Assembly (NCBI RefSeq): GCF_025997855.1
Contig: NZ_AP026560.1
Span: 3,061,501-3,125,500, forward strand
Length of the DNA stretch: 64,000 nt
Source of the DNA: Deinococcus aetherius
GTDB taxonomy: Bacteria; Deinococcota; Deinococci; Deinococcales; Deinococcaceae
Reading direction: 5' to 3'
Shown here: positions 39,393 through 49,990 of the stretch, in pieces
How positions within the stretch are numbered: position 1 is the stretch's first letter
Layout of the letters: each line of letters starts with the position of its first letter
Made by a program: the position numbers and the translations under genes
The notes under the pieces: model-generated
The model's input: only the letters and a program-made list of their open reading frames with translations
The model's database searches: none
Told to the model about the DNA's origin: nothing

Positions 39393-41903
39393 ATGCACAT
39401 CGCCCTGCCCGAACTCTCCCTCGTCGCCCTCGTCGGCGCCTCCTCCTCCGGCAAGTCGTCCTTCGCGGCGCGGCACTTCCAGGCAAGCGAGGTGCTGAGC
39501 AGCGACTTCTTCCGGGCCCTCGTCAGCGACGACGAAAGCAGCCTGGAGGCGACGGGGGACGCCTTCGACAGCCTGTTCTTCGTGGGAGGGAAGCGGCTGG
39601 CACGCGGGCGCCTGACCGTGGTGGACGCGACGAGCGTGCGCCCGGAGGACCGCCGCCGTCTGGTGGACCTCGCCCGTGCCCACGACGTGCTGCCCGTCGC
39701 CATCGTGCTCGACCTGCCGAGGGCGGTGCTGGAGGCGCGGCACGCGGCGCGGACGGATCGGGACTTTCCCGCCTCGGTGATCGGTCGGCAGGTCTCGGAG
39801 TTGCGGCGCACCCTGCGCGGCCTCCAGAAGGAGGGCTTCCGGCACGTCTGGGTGCTGCACTCGGAGGAGGAGGTGGGGGCGGCGACCGTTACCCGCGTCC
39901 CCCTCTACACCAACCGCAAGGAGCTGACCGGGCCCTTCGATTTCATCGGCGACGTACACGGCTGCCTGCCCGAGTTGCGGGAACTGCTGGAGCGGCTGGG
40001 CTACCGGCTGGACGGCGAGACGGTCACCCCTCCCCCGGGCCGCACCGCCGTCTTCGTGGGCGACCTCGTGGACCGGGGCCCCGACAGCGCGGGCGTGCTG
40101 CGGCTGGTGATGGGGATGGTCGAGTCCGGTGCGGCTCTGTGCGTCCCCGGCAACCACGACGACAAGCTGGGGCGGGCCCTGGGCGGCAAGGCGGTCAAGG
40201 CGCAGCACGGGCTGGACGTGACGCTGGCCCAGTTGGACGCCGCCGGGCCGGAGTTCCGGGCGCGGGTGCGGACTTTCCTCGACGGGCTGGTGAGCCACCT
40301 CGTCCTCGACGGCGGGCGGGTGGTCGTCGCGCACGCGGGGTTGCCCGAGCGCTACCAGGGCCGGGCGTCGGGGCGGGTGCGCTCGTTTGCCCTCTACGGC
40401 GACGTGGACGGGAGCACGGACGAACTCGGCCTCCCCGTGCGGCGCGACTGGGCGCAGGAGTACCGGGGGTCGGCGTATGTGGTGTACGGTCACACCCCCG
40501 CCCTCCAGCCGAGGTGGGTCAACCGGACCCTCAACATCGACACCGGCTGTGCGTTCGGCGGCTCGCTGACTGCCCTGCGTTACCCGGAGATGGAGACCGT
40601 CAGTGTCGCCGCCCACGCCCAGTACGCCGTGCCCGCGCGTCCCCTCGCCGCACCGGAGACGCCGGGAACGGACGGGGTGCCCGACCTCGCCGCGCTGACG
40701 GGCAAGGCCAGGATCGAGACGCGCACCTTCGGCGGCATCGCCCTGCGGGAGGGCGAGCGGGCGGCGGCGGTCGAGACCTTCGGGCGCTTCGGGGTGGACC
40801 CGGCGTGGTGCCCCTACCTCCCGCCCACGATGAGCCCGGTGGAGACGAGTGCGCGGGAGGGTTACCTGGAACATCCGGCGGAGGCGTTCGCCTACTTCCG
40901 CTCGCAGGGCGTGGAACGGGTCGTGTGTGAGGAGAAGCACATGGGCAGCCGCGCCGTCCTCGTGCTGGCGAGGGATGAGGAGGCGGCCCGGCGACGCTTC
41001 GGCGGGGAGGGCACGGGCCGCATTTACACCCGCACCGGGCGCCCCTTCTTCGGGGACGGCTCGGAGGCGGACGTGCTGAGCCGCGCCCGCGCCGCCGTCA
41101 CCCGCGCCGGGCTGTGGGAGGAGCTGAACACGGGCTGGCTGGTCCTCGACGCCGAGATTCTGCCGTGGAGCCTGAAGGCGGAGGAATTGATCCGGAACCA
41201 GTACGCGGCGGTCGGCGCGGCGGGGAACGCGGCCCTGCCCGCCGCCGTGAGGGCGTTGGAGGAGGCGCGGGCGCGTGGCCTCGAAGTCGGTGAACTTCTG
41301 GAGCGCACCCGCGAGCGAGCGGGCGACCTCCTCGCCTACCGGGACGCCTACCGCGCCTACGTCCGCCGGGTCGAGGGGCCGGGGGACGTGCAGGTCAGGC
41401 CCTTCCACCTCCTCGCCTCGGAGGGGACTGTCCACATGGACAGCGACCATCTCTGGCACCTGGGGACGCTGGGAAGGCTCGCGGACGCCGATCCCAACCT
41501 CTTCGGACGCACCGCCCACCGCCTCGTCACCATAGGGGATGAGGCGAGCGAGCGGGAGGCGACCGACTGGTGGCTGTCCCTCACCGAGAATGGCGGCGAG
41601 GGCATGGTCGTCAAGCCGCTCGCCTTCCTGAACCCGGAAAAGCGCGGCCTGCAACCCGCCATGAAAGTGCGGGGGCGGGAATACCTGCGGATCATCTACG
41701 GGCCGGAGTACACCCGACCGGAGAACCTGGGGCGGTTGCGCTCCCGCTCGCTGGCCGCCAAGCGGAGCCGGGCCCTGCGCGAGTTCCACCTCGGGCTGGA
41801 GGCACTGCACCGTCTCGTCGAGGGAGCGGGCGTGGGGCGGGTCCACGAGTGCGTCCTGGGCGTGCTGGCGCTGGAGAGTGACGGGCTGGACGCGCGGCTG
41901 TGA
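39393..41903 (+). CDS. pnkp: Bacterial polynucleotide kinase-phosphatase/ligase (Pnkp)
   Basis: The 836-residue enzyme repairs RNA ends. The N-terminal 5'-kinase has the P-loop GASSSGKSS (G15, K21, S22) and SSDFFRAL (D38). The central 2',3'-phosphatase is a binuclear metallophosphoesterase (about residues 184-430: FIGDVHGCLPEL, FVGDLVDRGPDS, GNHDDKLGRALG, YGHTPALQPRWV). The C-terminal adenylyltransferase ligase has the lysine in CEEKHMGSRAVL (K515) and later GGEGMVVKPLAFLN. All catalytic motifs look intact. Partner Hen1 is encoded 3.5 kb upstream on the same strand. No clear leaderless box lies before the ATG. Confidence 0.93.
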   Translation: MHIALPELSLVALVGASSSGKSSFAARHFQASEVLSSDFFRALVSDDESSLEATGDAFDSLFFVGGKRLARGRLTVVDATSVRPEDRRRLVDLARAHDVLPVAIVLDLPRAVLEARHAARTDRDFPASVIGRQVSELRRTLRGLQKEGFRHVWVLHSEEEVGAATVTRVPLYTNRKELTGPFDFIGDVHGCLPELRELLERLGYRLDGETVTPPPGRTAVFVGDLVDRGPDSAGVLRLVMGMVESGAALCVPGNHDDKLGRALGGKAVKAQHGLDVTLAQLDAAGPEFRARVRTFLDGLVSHLVLDGGRVVVAHAGLPERYQGRASGRVRSFALYGDVDGSTDELGLPVRRDWAQEYRGSAYVVYGHTPALQPRWVNRTLNIDTGCAFGGSLTALRYPEMETVSVAAHAQYAVPARPLAAPETPGTDGVPDLAALTGKARIETRTFGGIALREGERAAAVETFGRFGVDPAWCPYLPPTMSPVETSAREGYLEHPAEAFAYFRSQGVERVVCEEKHMGSRAVLVLARDEEAARRRFGGEGTGRIYTRTGRPFFGDGSEADVLSRARAAVTRAGLWEELNTGWLVLDAEILPWSLKAEELIRNQYAAVGAAGNAALPAAVRALEEARARGLEVGELLERTRERAGDLLAYRDAYRAYVRRVEGPGDVQVRPFHLLASEGTVHMDSDHLWHLGTLGRLADADPNLFGRTAHRLVTIGDEASEREATDWWLSLTENGGEGMVVKPLAFLNPEKRGLQPAMKVRGREYLRIIYGPEYTRPENLGRLRSRSLAAKRSRALREFHLGLEALHRLVEGAGVGRVHECVLGVLALESDGLDARL

Positions 41904-42003
41904 GCCCATGACAGACGCTTGAGGAGGCCCTGAACGTTCGCTCTGCGCTCCTTGGTGGCGGGTCATCCCGTCACGCTCACCCGCGCCGCTTAGGCTGCCT
42001 CCC

Positions 42004-42981
42004 ATGAAGCGAGCCCTTGTCCTGTTGCCGCCCCTGCTTGCCCTGGCCGCCCCCACCGCGCACGCCCAGTCGGCGGCGGCGCTGGCGAGGGTGGACGCCG
42101 CCCAGATGAGCATTCCCGCCGCCCGGCAGAAGGCGTACCCAGGCAGCGCCCTCACCGTTCGGCAGGCGCTGCGGGCGGGAAGCAACTACAAGCGGTACGT
42201 GGTGAGCTACCTCTCGGACGGGCTGCGGATCAACGCGCTCCTCACCGTTCCCAACGGCACGCCGCCCGCCGGAGGGTGGCCCGCCGTCGTGTTCAACCAC
42301 GGCTACATCCCGCCCAACGTGTACCGGACGACCGAGCGGTACGTGGCCTACCAGGACGCCTTCGCCCGCGCCGGATTCGTGACCCTCAAGAGCGACTACC
42401 GGGGGCACGGCAGCAGCCAGGGGGAGGCGCTGGGAGGGTACTACTCGCCCGGCTACACGACCGACGTGATGAACGCGCTCGCCAGCCTGAAAAAGGACCC
42501 CCGCGTCAACCCGGGGCGCATCGGCATGTGGGGGCACTCGATGGGCGGCTTTCTCACCCTGCGCGCGATGGTCATCGACCGCAGCATCAAGGCGGGAGTG
42601 ATCTGGGCCGGGGTGGTGGGCGACTACGACCAGATCATGAACGAGTGGAACAGCCCGGTGCCCGCCTCCATCCCGCGCCGCGTGCTCGAACTGCGCGAGA
42701 AGGCCGTGGCGAAGTACGGCACGCCGAAGGCCAACCCGGCGTTCTGGAACACCCTCAGCGCCAACTCCTACCTGCGCGACCTGAGCGGCCCCCTCCAGCT
42801 CCACATCGGCACGACGGACGAGGACGTGCCCGTGGCCTTCCACACCTCGCTGGTCGGCCAGCTCAGGAGCGTCGGCAAGCCCGTGCAGAGCTACGTCTAC
42901 CCGGGCGACAACCACGACCTGACCCGCAACCTGTACACGGCGCTCGCGCGGTCGGTGGCGTTCTTCAAGGAGCGGCTTTGA
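42004..42981 (+). CDS. Secreted alpha/beta hydrolase 1 (prolyl oligopeptidase-like)
   Basis: The 325-residue product has a signal peptide (LVLLPPLLALAAPTAHAQS) and a serine hydrolase domain. The motifs are VVFNHGYIPPNVYRTTERYV (oxyanion), LKSDYRGHGSSQG, GRIGMWGHSMGGFLTLRAM with the nucleophile elbow, GTTDEDVPVAFH with the Asp, and YPGDNHDLTRN with the His. It is an exported esterase or peptidase of unknown substrate. TAGGCT ends seven bases before the ATG. The next gene is a paralogue, so the pair is a tandem duplication. Confidence 0.87.
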   Translation: MKRALVLLPPLLALAAPTAHAQSAAALARVDAAQMSIPAARQKAYPGSALTVRQALRAGSNYKRYVVSYLSDGLRINALLTVPNGTPPAGGWPAVVFNHGYIPPNVYRTTERYVAYQDAFARAGFVTLKSDYRGHGSSQGEALGGYYSPGYTTDVMNALASLKKDPRVNPGRIGMWGHSMGGFLTLRAMVIDRSIKAGVIWAGVVGDYDQIMNEWNSPVPASIPRRVLELREKAVAKYGTPKANPAFWNTLSANSYLRDLSGPLQLHIGTTDEDVPVAFHTSLVGQLRSVGKPVQSYVYPGDNHDLTRNLYTALARSVAFFKERL

Positions 42982-43004
42982 GGGGGCGGCTGTGAGGACG
43001 GCCC

Positions 43005-43018
43005 GTTTCCCGTGAAAC
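43005..43018. other. parS-like site
   Basis: GTTTCCCGTGAAAC, one base from a perfect palindrome of the parS type (GTTTCACGTGAAAC). It overlaps the start codon of the hydrolase 2 gene and lies about 17 kb from the other parS-like sites next to parAB. Confidence 0.5.
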
Positions 43019-44064
43019 GCCTCCTCACCCTCGCCCTGCTCGCCCTCGCGGCGGGGGCGGTATATATCGCGGTGAGCCAGCAGGAGAGGCTGCCCTTCGA
43101 GGGGCTGTGGACAACACAGGTGCAGGAGACTCGGACGACCCCTTCACCGGACCCGGCTCCGTCCTCCGTCCCTCCTCTCGGCGAGGGAACGGACGCTGCG
43201 TTGCGGGCCCTCGTCGCGCGGGAGCCCGTCAGCATCCAGGCGCTGCGGGCACGGGAGTACCCGGGAAGTGCCCTCACCGTCCTGCGGAACCTGAAGCCGG
43301 GGATGAGTTACTCGCGGCAGATCGTGAGCTACGAGTCGGACGGGCTGACCATCCGTGCCCTGATCACCGTCCCGCGCGGCACGCCGCCCGCCGGAGGCTG
43401 GCCCGCCATCGTGTTCAACCACGGGTACATCCCGCCGGACGAGTACCGGACGACCGAGCGGTACGTCGCCTACCAGGACGCCTTCGCGCGCTCGGGCTTC
43501 GTCACCCTCAAGAGCGACTACCGGGGGCACGGCGACTCGGAGGGCGTGGCGCCCGGGGGGTACGACGACCCCGGCTACACGGTGGACGTGCTCAACGCCG
43601 CCGCTAGCCTCAAGCGGGACCGCCGGGTGAACGCGGGGCGGCTGGGCCTGTGGGGGCACTCGATGGGCGGGCAGCTCTCCCTGCGCGCGATGCTGGTGGA
43701 CCGCGACCTGCGCGCCGCGTCCCTCTGGGCGGGCGTAGTGGCGAGCTACGACGTGCTGGCGACCGACTGGAACCGGGCGCCCGGGGCAGAGCGGCCCACC
43801 CTCGACCCCCTCCAGCAGCGTTATCTGCGGGCGCTGAGCCCCAACGCCTACCTGGAGGACCTGAACGGGCGGCCGATCCAGCTCCACCACGGCACCGCCG
43901 ACGAGGAGGTGCCCTATTCCTTCCAGCAGAACCTCGCCCGCGACCTGCGCGCCGCCAGGCAGTCGGTCGAGGCGTACCGCTACGAGGGGGACAACCACAA
44001 CCTCAGCCGGAACCCGCGGCTGGCGCTGGACCGGAGTGTGGCGTTCTTCAAGGAGAACCTGTAG
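43012..44064 (+). CDS. Alpha/beta hydrolase 2, membrane-anchored or secreted
   Basis: The 350-residue paralogue of the previous gene has a signal or anchor (LLTLALLALAAGAVYIAVSQ), then a Pro-rich linker. The hydrolase domain follows: IVFNHGYIPPDEYRTTERYV, LGLWGHSMGGQLSLRAM, GTADEEVPYSFQ and YEGDNHNLSRN. All triad residues are intact. The GTG start at 43012 lies in a parS-like sequence. The chosen frame agrees with the signal sequence. No terminator lies between the two hydrolase genes. Confidence 0.85.
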   Translation: MKRLLTLALLALAAGAVYIAVSQQERLPFEGLWTTQVQETRTTPSPDPAPSSVPPLGEGTDAALRALVAREPVSIQALRAREYPGSALTVLRNLKPGMSYSRQIVSYESDGLTIRALITVPRGTPPAGGWPAIVFNHGYIPPDEYRTTERYVAYQDAFARSGFVTLKSDYRGHGDSEGVAPGGYDDPGYTVDVLNAAASLKRDRRVNAGRLGLWGHSMGGQLSLRAMLVDRDLRAASLWAGVVASYDVLATDWNRAPGAERPTLDPLQQRYLRALSPNAYLEDLNGRPIQLHHGTADEEVPYSFQQNLARDLRAARQSVEAYRYEGDNHNLSRNPRLALDRSVAFFKENL

Positions 44065-44076
44065 GACAAACAAAAA

Positions 44077-44103
44077 GGAACGCCACCGGGGCGGCAGCGT
44101 TCC
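44077..44103 (-). terminator. Intrinsic terminator of the lipoprotein gene
   Basis: On the minus strand a GGAACGC/GCGTTCC 7-bp stem (13-base loop) is followed by TTTTTGTTT (44076-44068). It lies just after the stop at 44122 and may also end the convergent hydrolase transcript. Confidence 0.75.
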
Positions 44104-44121
44104 GAAGGGTGCCCTTGATCC

Positions 44122-44652
44122 TCAGCGGCTGAGGTCGTACCCCGTCACCTTGCTTGCCGGGCGCGGGTTGGTGTCGCTGAGGGGATAGTTGCGGTCGTAG
44201 AGGTTCCAGCCCTGATCGACAGTCATGGCGGGGGTGACTTCCTCGCCGCTTGGCAGGGTGACGGCGGGAACGCTGCCGCCGAAGGTGCTGTAGATCAACC
44301 ACTGCCTGTTGCGGGCGAAGCTCTCGCCGATCTCGTACGTGCCCGTGTTGTTGGCGTCGTTGTACACGACGACCTGATACACGCCCGCCACACTGGGGAT
44401 GCCCGGCAGGTCGAAGCCGAAGTTCCAGGTGTTCGCCCCGGTCGAGACGACATTCTGTGCCTGATTGCCGTCGTTCGTGACGACGCTCGGGAACCCGGTG
44501 CCGACGAGCGCGAGCCGCAACCTGGGGTCGGTGCCCCAGTTGCCGCCGATGGTGCCGCTCAGGTCGTAGTCGCCCGGGGCCTGCACGCCGCGTGAGCCGC
44601 ACGCCGCGAGCGTCAGGGTGAGGGGAAGCAGAAGCAGGGCAAGGGGGCGCAT
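44122..44652 (-). CDS. Lipoprotein with a beta-sandwich domain
   Basis: The 176-residue product has a lipoprotein signal (LALLLLPLTLTLAACGSRGV) with the lipobox LAAC, so it is anchored in a membrane after cleavage. The mature part is beta-rich (GDYDLSGTIGGNWGTDPRLR, YQVVVYNDANNTGTYEIGES) without recognisable family. TACGCT ends seven bases before the ATG. Function unknown. Confidence 0.7.
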   Translation of the reverse strand: MRPLALLLLPLTLTLAACGSRGVQAPGDYDLSGTIGGNWGTDPRLRLALVGTGFPSVVTNDGNQAQNVVSTGANTWNFGFDLPGIPSVAGVYQVVVYNDANNTGTYEIGESFARNRQWLIYSTFGGSVPAVTLPSGEEVTPAMTVDQGWNLYDRNYPLSDTNPRPASKVTGYDLSR

Positions 44653-44751
44653 AGGGTTCAGCGTATGGGCTAAGTCTGATGGGCGCGTGAACGGGGATGA
44701 GAAGGGCGGGGCCCGGCTCGGCGCTGGACCCCGTGAAGGGAGGACGGTTCG

Positions 44752-45921
44752 CTACTGGCCCTGCTGCGCCAGCCGCAGGTAGTACGCGCTCGCCTTGTCC
44801 TCGGGGTCCAGCCTCACCGCCTGCGCGTAGGCGTCGGCGGCCCCGGTGAAGTTCTTCCCCTCGTAGCGGGTGCGGCCCAGCCACGCCCAGGCCTTGGCAT
44901 ACTGCGGGTTCTGCCGCGTGGCCTCCAGGAACCCGGCCTCGGCCCCCGCCTTGTCGCCCGCCGCGTACTTCGCGTAGGCGTCGCGGAAGGCGCGCACGGC
45001 GCCGAGGCCGTACCGCTCGCCCTCCTGAGCGAGCGAGAGGTTGTAGCGGTCGCCCGCGTTCGCCTCGGGCAGGGCGGCGGCGGCCTGGTAGGCGGCGCGG
45101 GCGGCGTTCGCGTTCCCGAGTTCGAGCGCCACGCGCCCGGCTTCCCGCCACGCCTCGATGAAGTTGGGGGCGCCCCGGGCGGCCTCCTGGAACCCGGCGA
45201 GGGCCTGGGCCCCCCGCCCCGCGTCGAGGTCCGCGTACGCCCGGCTGAAGGCGCGGGTGGCGGCGGGGCCGTACCGGCTGGCCCTCTGCGCGAGGCCGCT
45301 GAAGTACACGAGCGTCTTGTCCCCCGGGCTCAGGCTCAGCGCCCGGCTGTAGAGGGTCTGTGCGCGGGCGTAGTCCCCGGACTCCAGCGCGGTGCGGGCA
45401 GCCCAGGTCGCGCAGGAGGCGCTCGCCGGGTCGAACTCCAGGCAAGCGGCGAAGAAGCGCGCGGCCTGCTCGGGCTGGTTGCGGGTGTACGCGGCGTACC
45501 CCAGGTTGTACTGGACGGTCGCGGCCTGCCTCGCCTCCGCGCTGCCGGGGGCAGCGGGCGCGGCGCGGAAGTACGCGGCCCAGGCGAGTTCTGCCTGCCG
45601 CCAGAAGCCGACCTCGGTGTAGATCTGGGCGCGCAGCCGCAGGTACTCGGGGTTCGTGGGTTCGAGCCCAGCGGCCCGGTCGGCGGCGGCGGCGGCCTGC
45701 TTCCACAGGGTCTGGTCGATGTTCGCGCTGCCCTGGGGGTAGGTGGCGCGGGCCCGCTCGGCCAAGGCTCGGGCCTCGGCGGCGGCCCCGGCAGCGTCCC
45801 CGGTGGGGGCGGGTGTGGCTGTGGTCGTCGTAGGTTGCGTGGTCGAGGGGTCGGCAGTCTGGGCGGAAGCAAGGGAGGCGAGCAGGGCGAGGCTGAGGGC
45901 AAGGACGGGACGGGTAGGCAT
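44752..45921 (-). CDS. Secreted TPR-repeat protein
   Basis: The 389-residue product has a signal peptide (LALSLALLASLASAQ), then a Thr/Pro linker. Tetratricopeptide repeats follow through to the end, for example NPEYLRLRAQIYTEVGFWRQ, YNLGYAAYTRNQPEQAARFF, GRVALELGNANAARAAYQAA and WLGRTRYEGKNFTGAADAYA. TPR arrays bind proteins in the envelope. GGAGG precedes the ATG at 45921. It is divergent from the deformylase operon. Confidence 0.85.
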   Translation of the reverse strand: MPTRPVLALSLALLASLASAQTADPSTTQPTTTTATPAPTGDAAGAAAEARALAERARATYPQGSANIDQTLWKQAAAAADRAAGLEPTNPEYLRLRAQIYTEVGFWRQAELAWAAYFRAAPAAPGSAEARQAATVQYNLGYAAYTRNQPEQAARFFAACLEFDPASASCATWAARTALESGDYARAQTLYSRALSLSPGDKTLVYFSGLAQRASRYGPAATRAFSRAYADLDAGRGAQALAGFQEAARGAPNFIEAWREAGRVALELGNANAARAAYQAAAALPEANAGDRYNLSLAQEGERYGLGAVRAFRDAYAKYAAGDKAGAEAGFLEATRQNPQYAKAWAWLGRTRYEGKNFTGAADAYAQAVRLDPEDKASAYYLRLAQQGQ

Positions 45922-46112
45922 AGCGGGAGACCTCCGGGGAACTTGTGCTCCTCCTGACGCTAGGGGCGCCCGGTGGGGACGGCGTGAGAGGGCCTTTCAG
46001 CCGCGCCTCGCCTTTGGAGGGGGGCCGGGGGCATCCCGGCGGCAAAGGTGCGGGTATGGCACCACCCCTAGGCAGGCCTCTGGTCGCCGCGCCTCTGATA
46101 AAAAGGGGTGCT

Positions 46113-46754
46113 ATGGCCGAGGCCCCCCGCGTCTACCCCATCCGCCTGTACGGTGACCCCGTGCTGCGTCGCAAGGCGCGGCCCCTGAGCCCCACGGACA
46201 CCCTGACCGTCCCCGGCTACGGCCCCCAGTCCGTGCGCGAGGTGGCGAACACCATGCTGGAGACCATGTTCGAGGCGCGCGGCGTCGGGCTCGCCGCCCC
46301 CCAGGTGGGCCTCCCCGTGCGGCTCTTCGTGGCCGCCGAGTACGAGGACGACGAGGAGGAGCAGGAGGGCGGCGACGCGCCCCTCAAATCCCGCGTCCTG
46401 CGCGAGTTCGTGATGCTCAACCCGGTCCTCACCGTGATCGACAAGAAAAAGGACCGCTCCTACCAGGAAGGCTGCCTGAGCATCCCCGGCATTTACGAGG
46501 AGGGAGTGCCCCGCGCCCGCGCCGTGCAGGTCCGCTACACCGATCTCGACGGGCAGGAGCGCGCCATCGAGGCCGACGACTACCTCGCCCGCGTCTTCCA
46601 GCACGAGACCGACCACCTCGACGGCGTGTTCTTCCTCGACCGCCTGCCCCCCGAGGTGACGGAAGACCACCGCAAGGCCCTCGCGGGGATGCAGCGTCAG
46701 GCGAAGGCGTACCTGAACAGCCTGGCGGAAGCGGGCAAGGAACGGGCCAAGTGA
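46113..46754 (+). CDS. def: Peptide deformylase 1
   Basis: The 213-residue enzyme removes the formyl group from the initiator Met of new proteins. All three motifs are intact: GVGLAAPQVGL, EGCLSIPG and the metal site HETDHLDG. A 12-residue acidic insertion (DDEEEQEGGD) lies between motifs 1 and 2. AAAAGGGG precedes the ATG. It is the first gene of a def-def-fmt operon. The stop overlaps the next start. Confidence 0.95.
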   Translation: MAEAPRVYPIRLYGDPVLRRKARPLSPTDTLTVPGYGPQSVREVANTMLETMFEARGVGLAAPQVGLPVRLFVAAEYEDDEEEQEGGDAPLKSRVLREFVMLNPVLTVIDKKKDRSYQEGCLSIPGIYEEGVPRARAVQVRYTDLDGQERAIEADDYLARVFQHETDHLDGVFFLDRLPPEVTEDHRKALAGMQRQAKAYLNSLAEAGKERAK

Positions 46755-47361
46755 TGGAGCCGAGCGTCTACCCTATCCGGCTGTACGGCGATCCCGTATT
46801 GCGTGGACAGGCGCGGGCCATTGAGGACCTTGCGGCCCCGGTGCAGGTGCCCGGCTTCGCCCCTCAATCTCTGCGGGAAGTCGCCCGCTCGATGCTGGAG
46901 ACGATGTACGAGGCGCGCGGGGCGGGCCTGGCCGGGCCCCAGGTCGGCCTTCCCCACCAGATCTTCGTGGCCGCCGAGTACGACGACGACACGGAGGAGG
47001 GCAAGCCGCTCAGAGCCCGTGCCCTGCGCGAGTTCGTGATGCTCAATCCGGTGGTCGAACCCCTCTCCGACCGAGTGGACACCAGCTTCGGCGAGGGCTG
47101 CCTGAGCATCCCCGGCATCAAGCGGACGGACGTGCCCCGCCACAGCGAGGTGCGGGTGACCTACACTGACCTCGAAGGCGAGCGGCGGAGCATCGAGGCG
47201 GGCGCCTTCTTGGCACGCATCTTCCAGCACGAGACGGACCACCTGCACGGCCTGTACTACCTCGACCGGCTGCCCGGCTCCGTGACGGAGGAGTACGTCG
47301 AATACCTGGCGGAGTTGAAGGGCCGCGCCCGCGCTTACCTGCAAACGCTGGAGGCCCAGGG

Positions 47362-47365
<4 letters not shown>
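46754..47365 (+). CDS. def: Peptide deformylase 2 (paralogue)
   Basis: The 203-residue product is a second deformylase with EGCLSIPG and HETDHLHG intact, but motif 1 reads GAGLAGPQVGL, with Gly in place of the second Ala. The N terminus matches copy 1 (VYPIRLYGDPVLR), so the genes are tandem duplicates. ATG 46754 overlaps the def1 stop. GTG 46751 is an alternative. Activity is probably kept, since the metal ligands are present, but specificity may differ. Confidence 0.92.
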
Positions 47366-48309
<944 letters not shown>

Positions 48310-48325
48310 GCCCGTAGACCGGGGT

Positions 48326-48940
48326 GTGAACCCCTCCTTTCCCCTCACGCTCGAATTCAAGTTCAGCCTCCTGACCGAGCTGCGGGTCACCGACGCGCAG
48401 GGCCAGCTCGTCGCGGTCGTGAAGGAGAAGTTCTTCAGCATCCGCGACGAGGTGCGGGTGTACGCCGACGAGGGCCGCAGGCAGCAGACCCACGGCATCC
48501 GTGCCCGGGGCCTGATGGCGGGTGCGCTGGACTGGCGGGCCCGGCGTGAGATTCGGCGGGTGGACGGCTCCGAGGTCGGCGCCCTTCAGGCTCAGGGTCT
48601 GCGCACTCTGTGGGCGGCGAGCTACGAACTCCTCGGGCCGGACGGCCGCCCCGAATTCACCATCCGGGACGACCAGCCCTGGATGAGCGTGGTGGAGGGC
48701 GTATTCGATGTCATCCCCCTCGTCGGCGACTTGATCGCGCTCGGCTTCGACTACCTCGTCAATCCCACATATACAGTCACGGACGTCGCCGGGCAACCGG
48801 CCTTCCGGGTCCGCAAACGCCGCAGCTTCTTCTCCCGCCGCTTCGTGGTGGAGGAACTGCGTCCCGTCCGGCCCGAGGAGGCGGAACTCGTGACGCTGGG
48901 GCTGATTCAGCTTGTGCTGCGGGAGCGGGAGCGCGGGTAA
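48326..48940 (+). CDS. LURP-one-related (tubby-like) family protein
   Basis: The 204-residue product has the LURP-one/scramblase-like fold pattern: FKFSLLTELRVTDAQGQLVA, SIRDEVRVYADEGR, YELLGPDGRPEFTIRDDQPW and a hydrophobic helix (GVFDVIPLVGDLIALGFDYL) followed by NPTYTVTDVAGQPAFRVRKR. Role unknown. It starts at a GTG (48326) 16 bases after fmt. It is convergent with nth, with four bases between stops. Confidence 0.65.
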   Translation: MNPSFPLTLEFKFSLLTELRVTDAQGQLVAVVKEKFFSIRDEVRVYADEGRRQQTHGIRARGLMAGALDWRARREIRRVDGSEVGALQAQGLRTLWAASYELLGPDGRPEFTIRDDQPWMSVVEGVFDVIPLVGDLIALGFDYLVNPTYTVTDVAGQPAFRVRKRRSFFSRRFVVEELRPVRPEEAELVTLGLIQLVLRERERG

Positions 48941-48943
48941 CCC

Positions 48944-49700
<757 letters not shown>

Positions 49701-49708
<8 letters not shown>

Positions 49709-49880
49709 GGCCCGGGGTGGCGCTGTCCTCCACCTCGTCGCGGTCGCCCTCCGCCGAGTCCTTGTCGGCGGGGTCTATCCCCGGGTCCTTGCCCCGGTCC
49801 TGCTCGGGGATGGGGTGGCTCTGGCCCTCGGCGGGCGAGGTGTTGGCGGGATCGTAGCCCTGCTTCTGGTCGTCGGTCAT
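49701..49880 (-). CDS. Small acidic hydrophilic protein, 59 residues
   Basis: ATG 49880 reads MTDDQKQGYDPANTSPAEGQ and continues with SHPIPEQDRGKDPGIDPADK to a stop at 49701, overlapping the nth start by 8 bases. The protein is strongly charged and probably disordered. It is too short for a family assignment. CAGGCT six bases before the ATG, coupling to nth and codon use like its neighbours support a real gene. It could be a leader or partner of nth. Confidence 0.6.
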
Positions 49881-49958
49881 GGGGTCAGCCTGCCCTCCCG
49901 GGGTCGGCGGGCGGGCGAGACTCCGGTGAAGGGGCGTTTATGGCCGAGCTACCAGAAG

Positions 49959-49990
49959 AAAAAAGCCGCCTCTCGGGCGGCGATGAAAAG
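49959..49990 (-). terminator. Hairpin and U-run of unit 2 (possible tiny RNA)
   Basis: On the minus strand GCCGCC (49981-49976) pairs with GGCGGC (49970-49965) around CGAGA, followed by TTTTTT (49964-49959). The sequence from -10 to U-run closely matches unit 1 at 31917-31954: TATTCT, then TTCATC, A or G, CCGCCCGAGAGGCGG, and a U-run. It does not follow any gene on this strand, so its job as an ordinary terminator is unclear. Confidence 0.7.
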
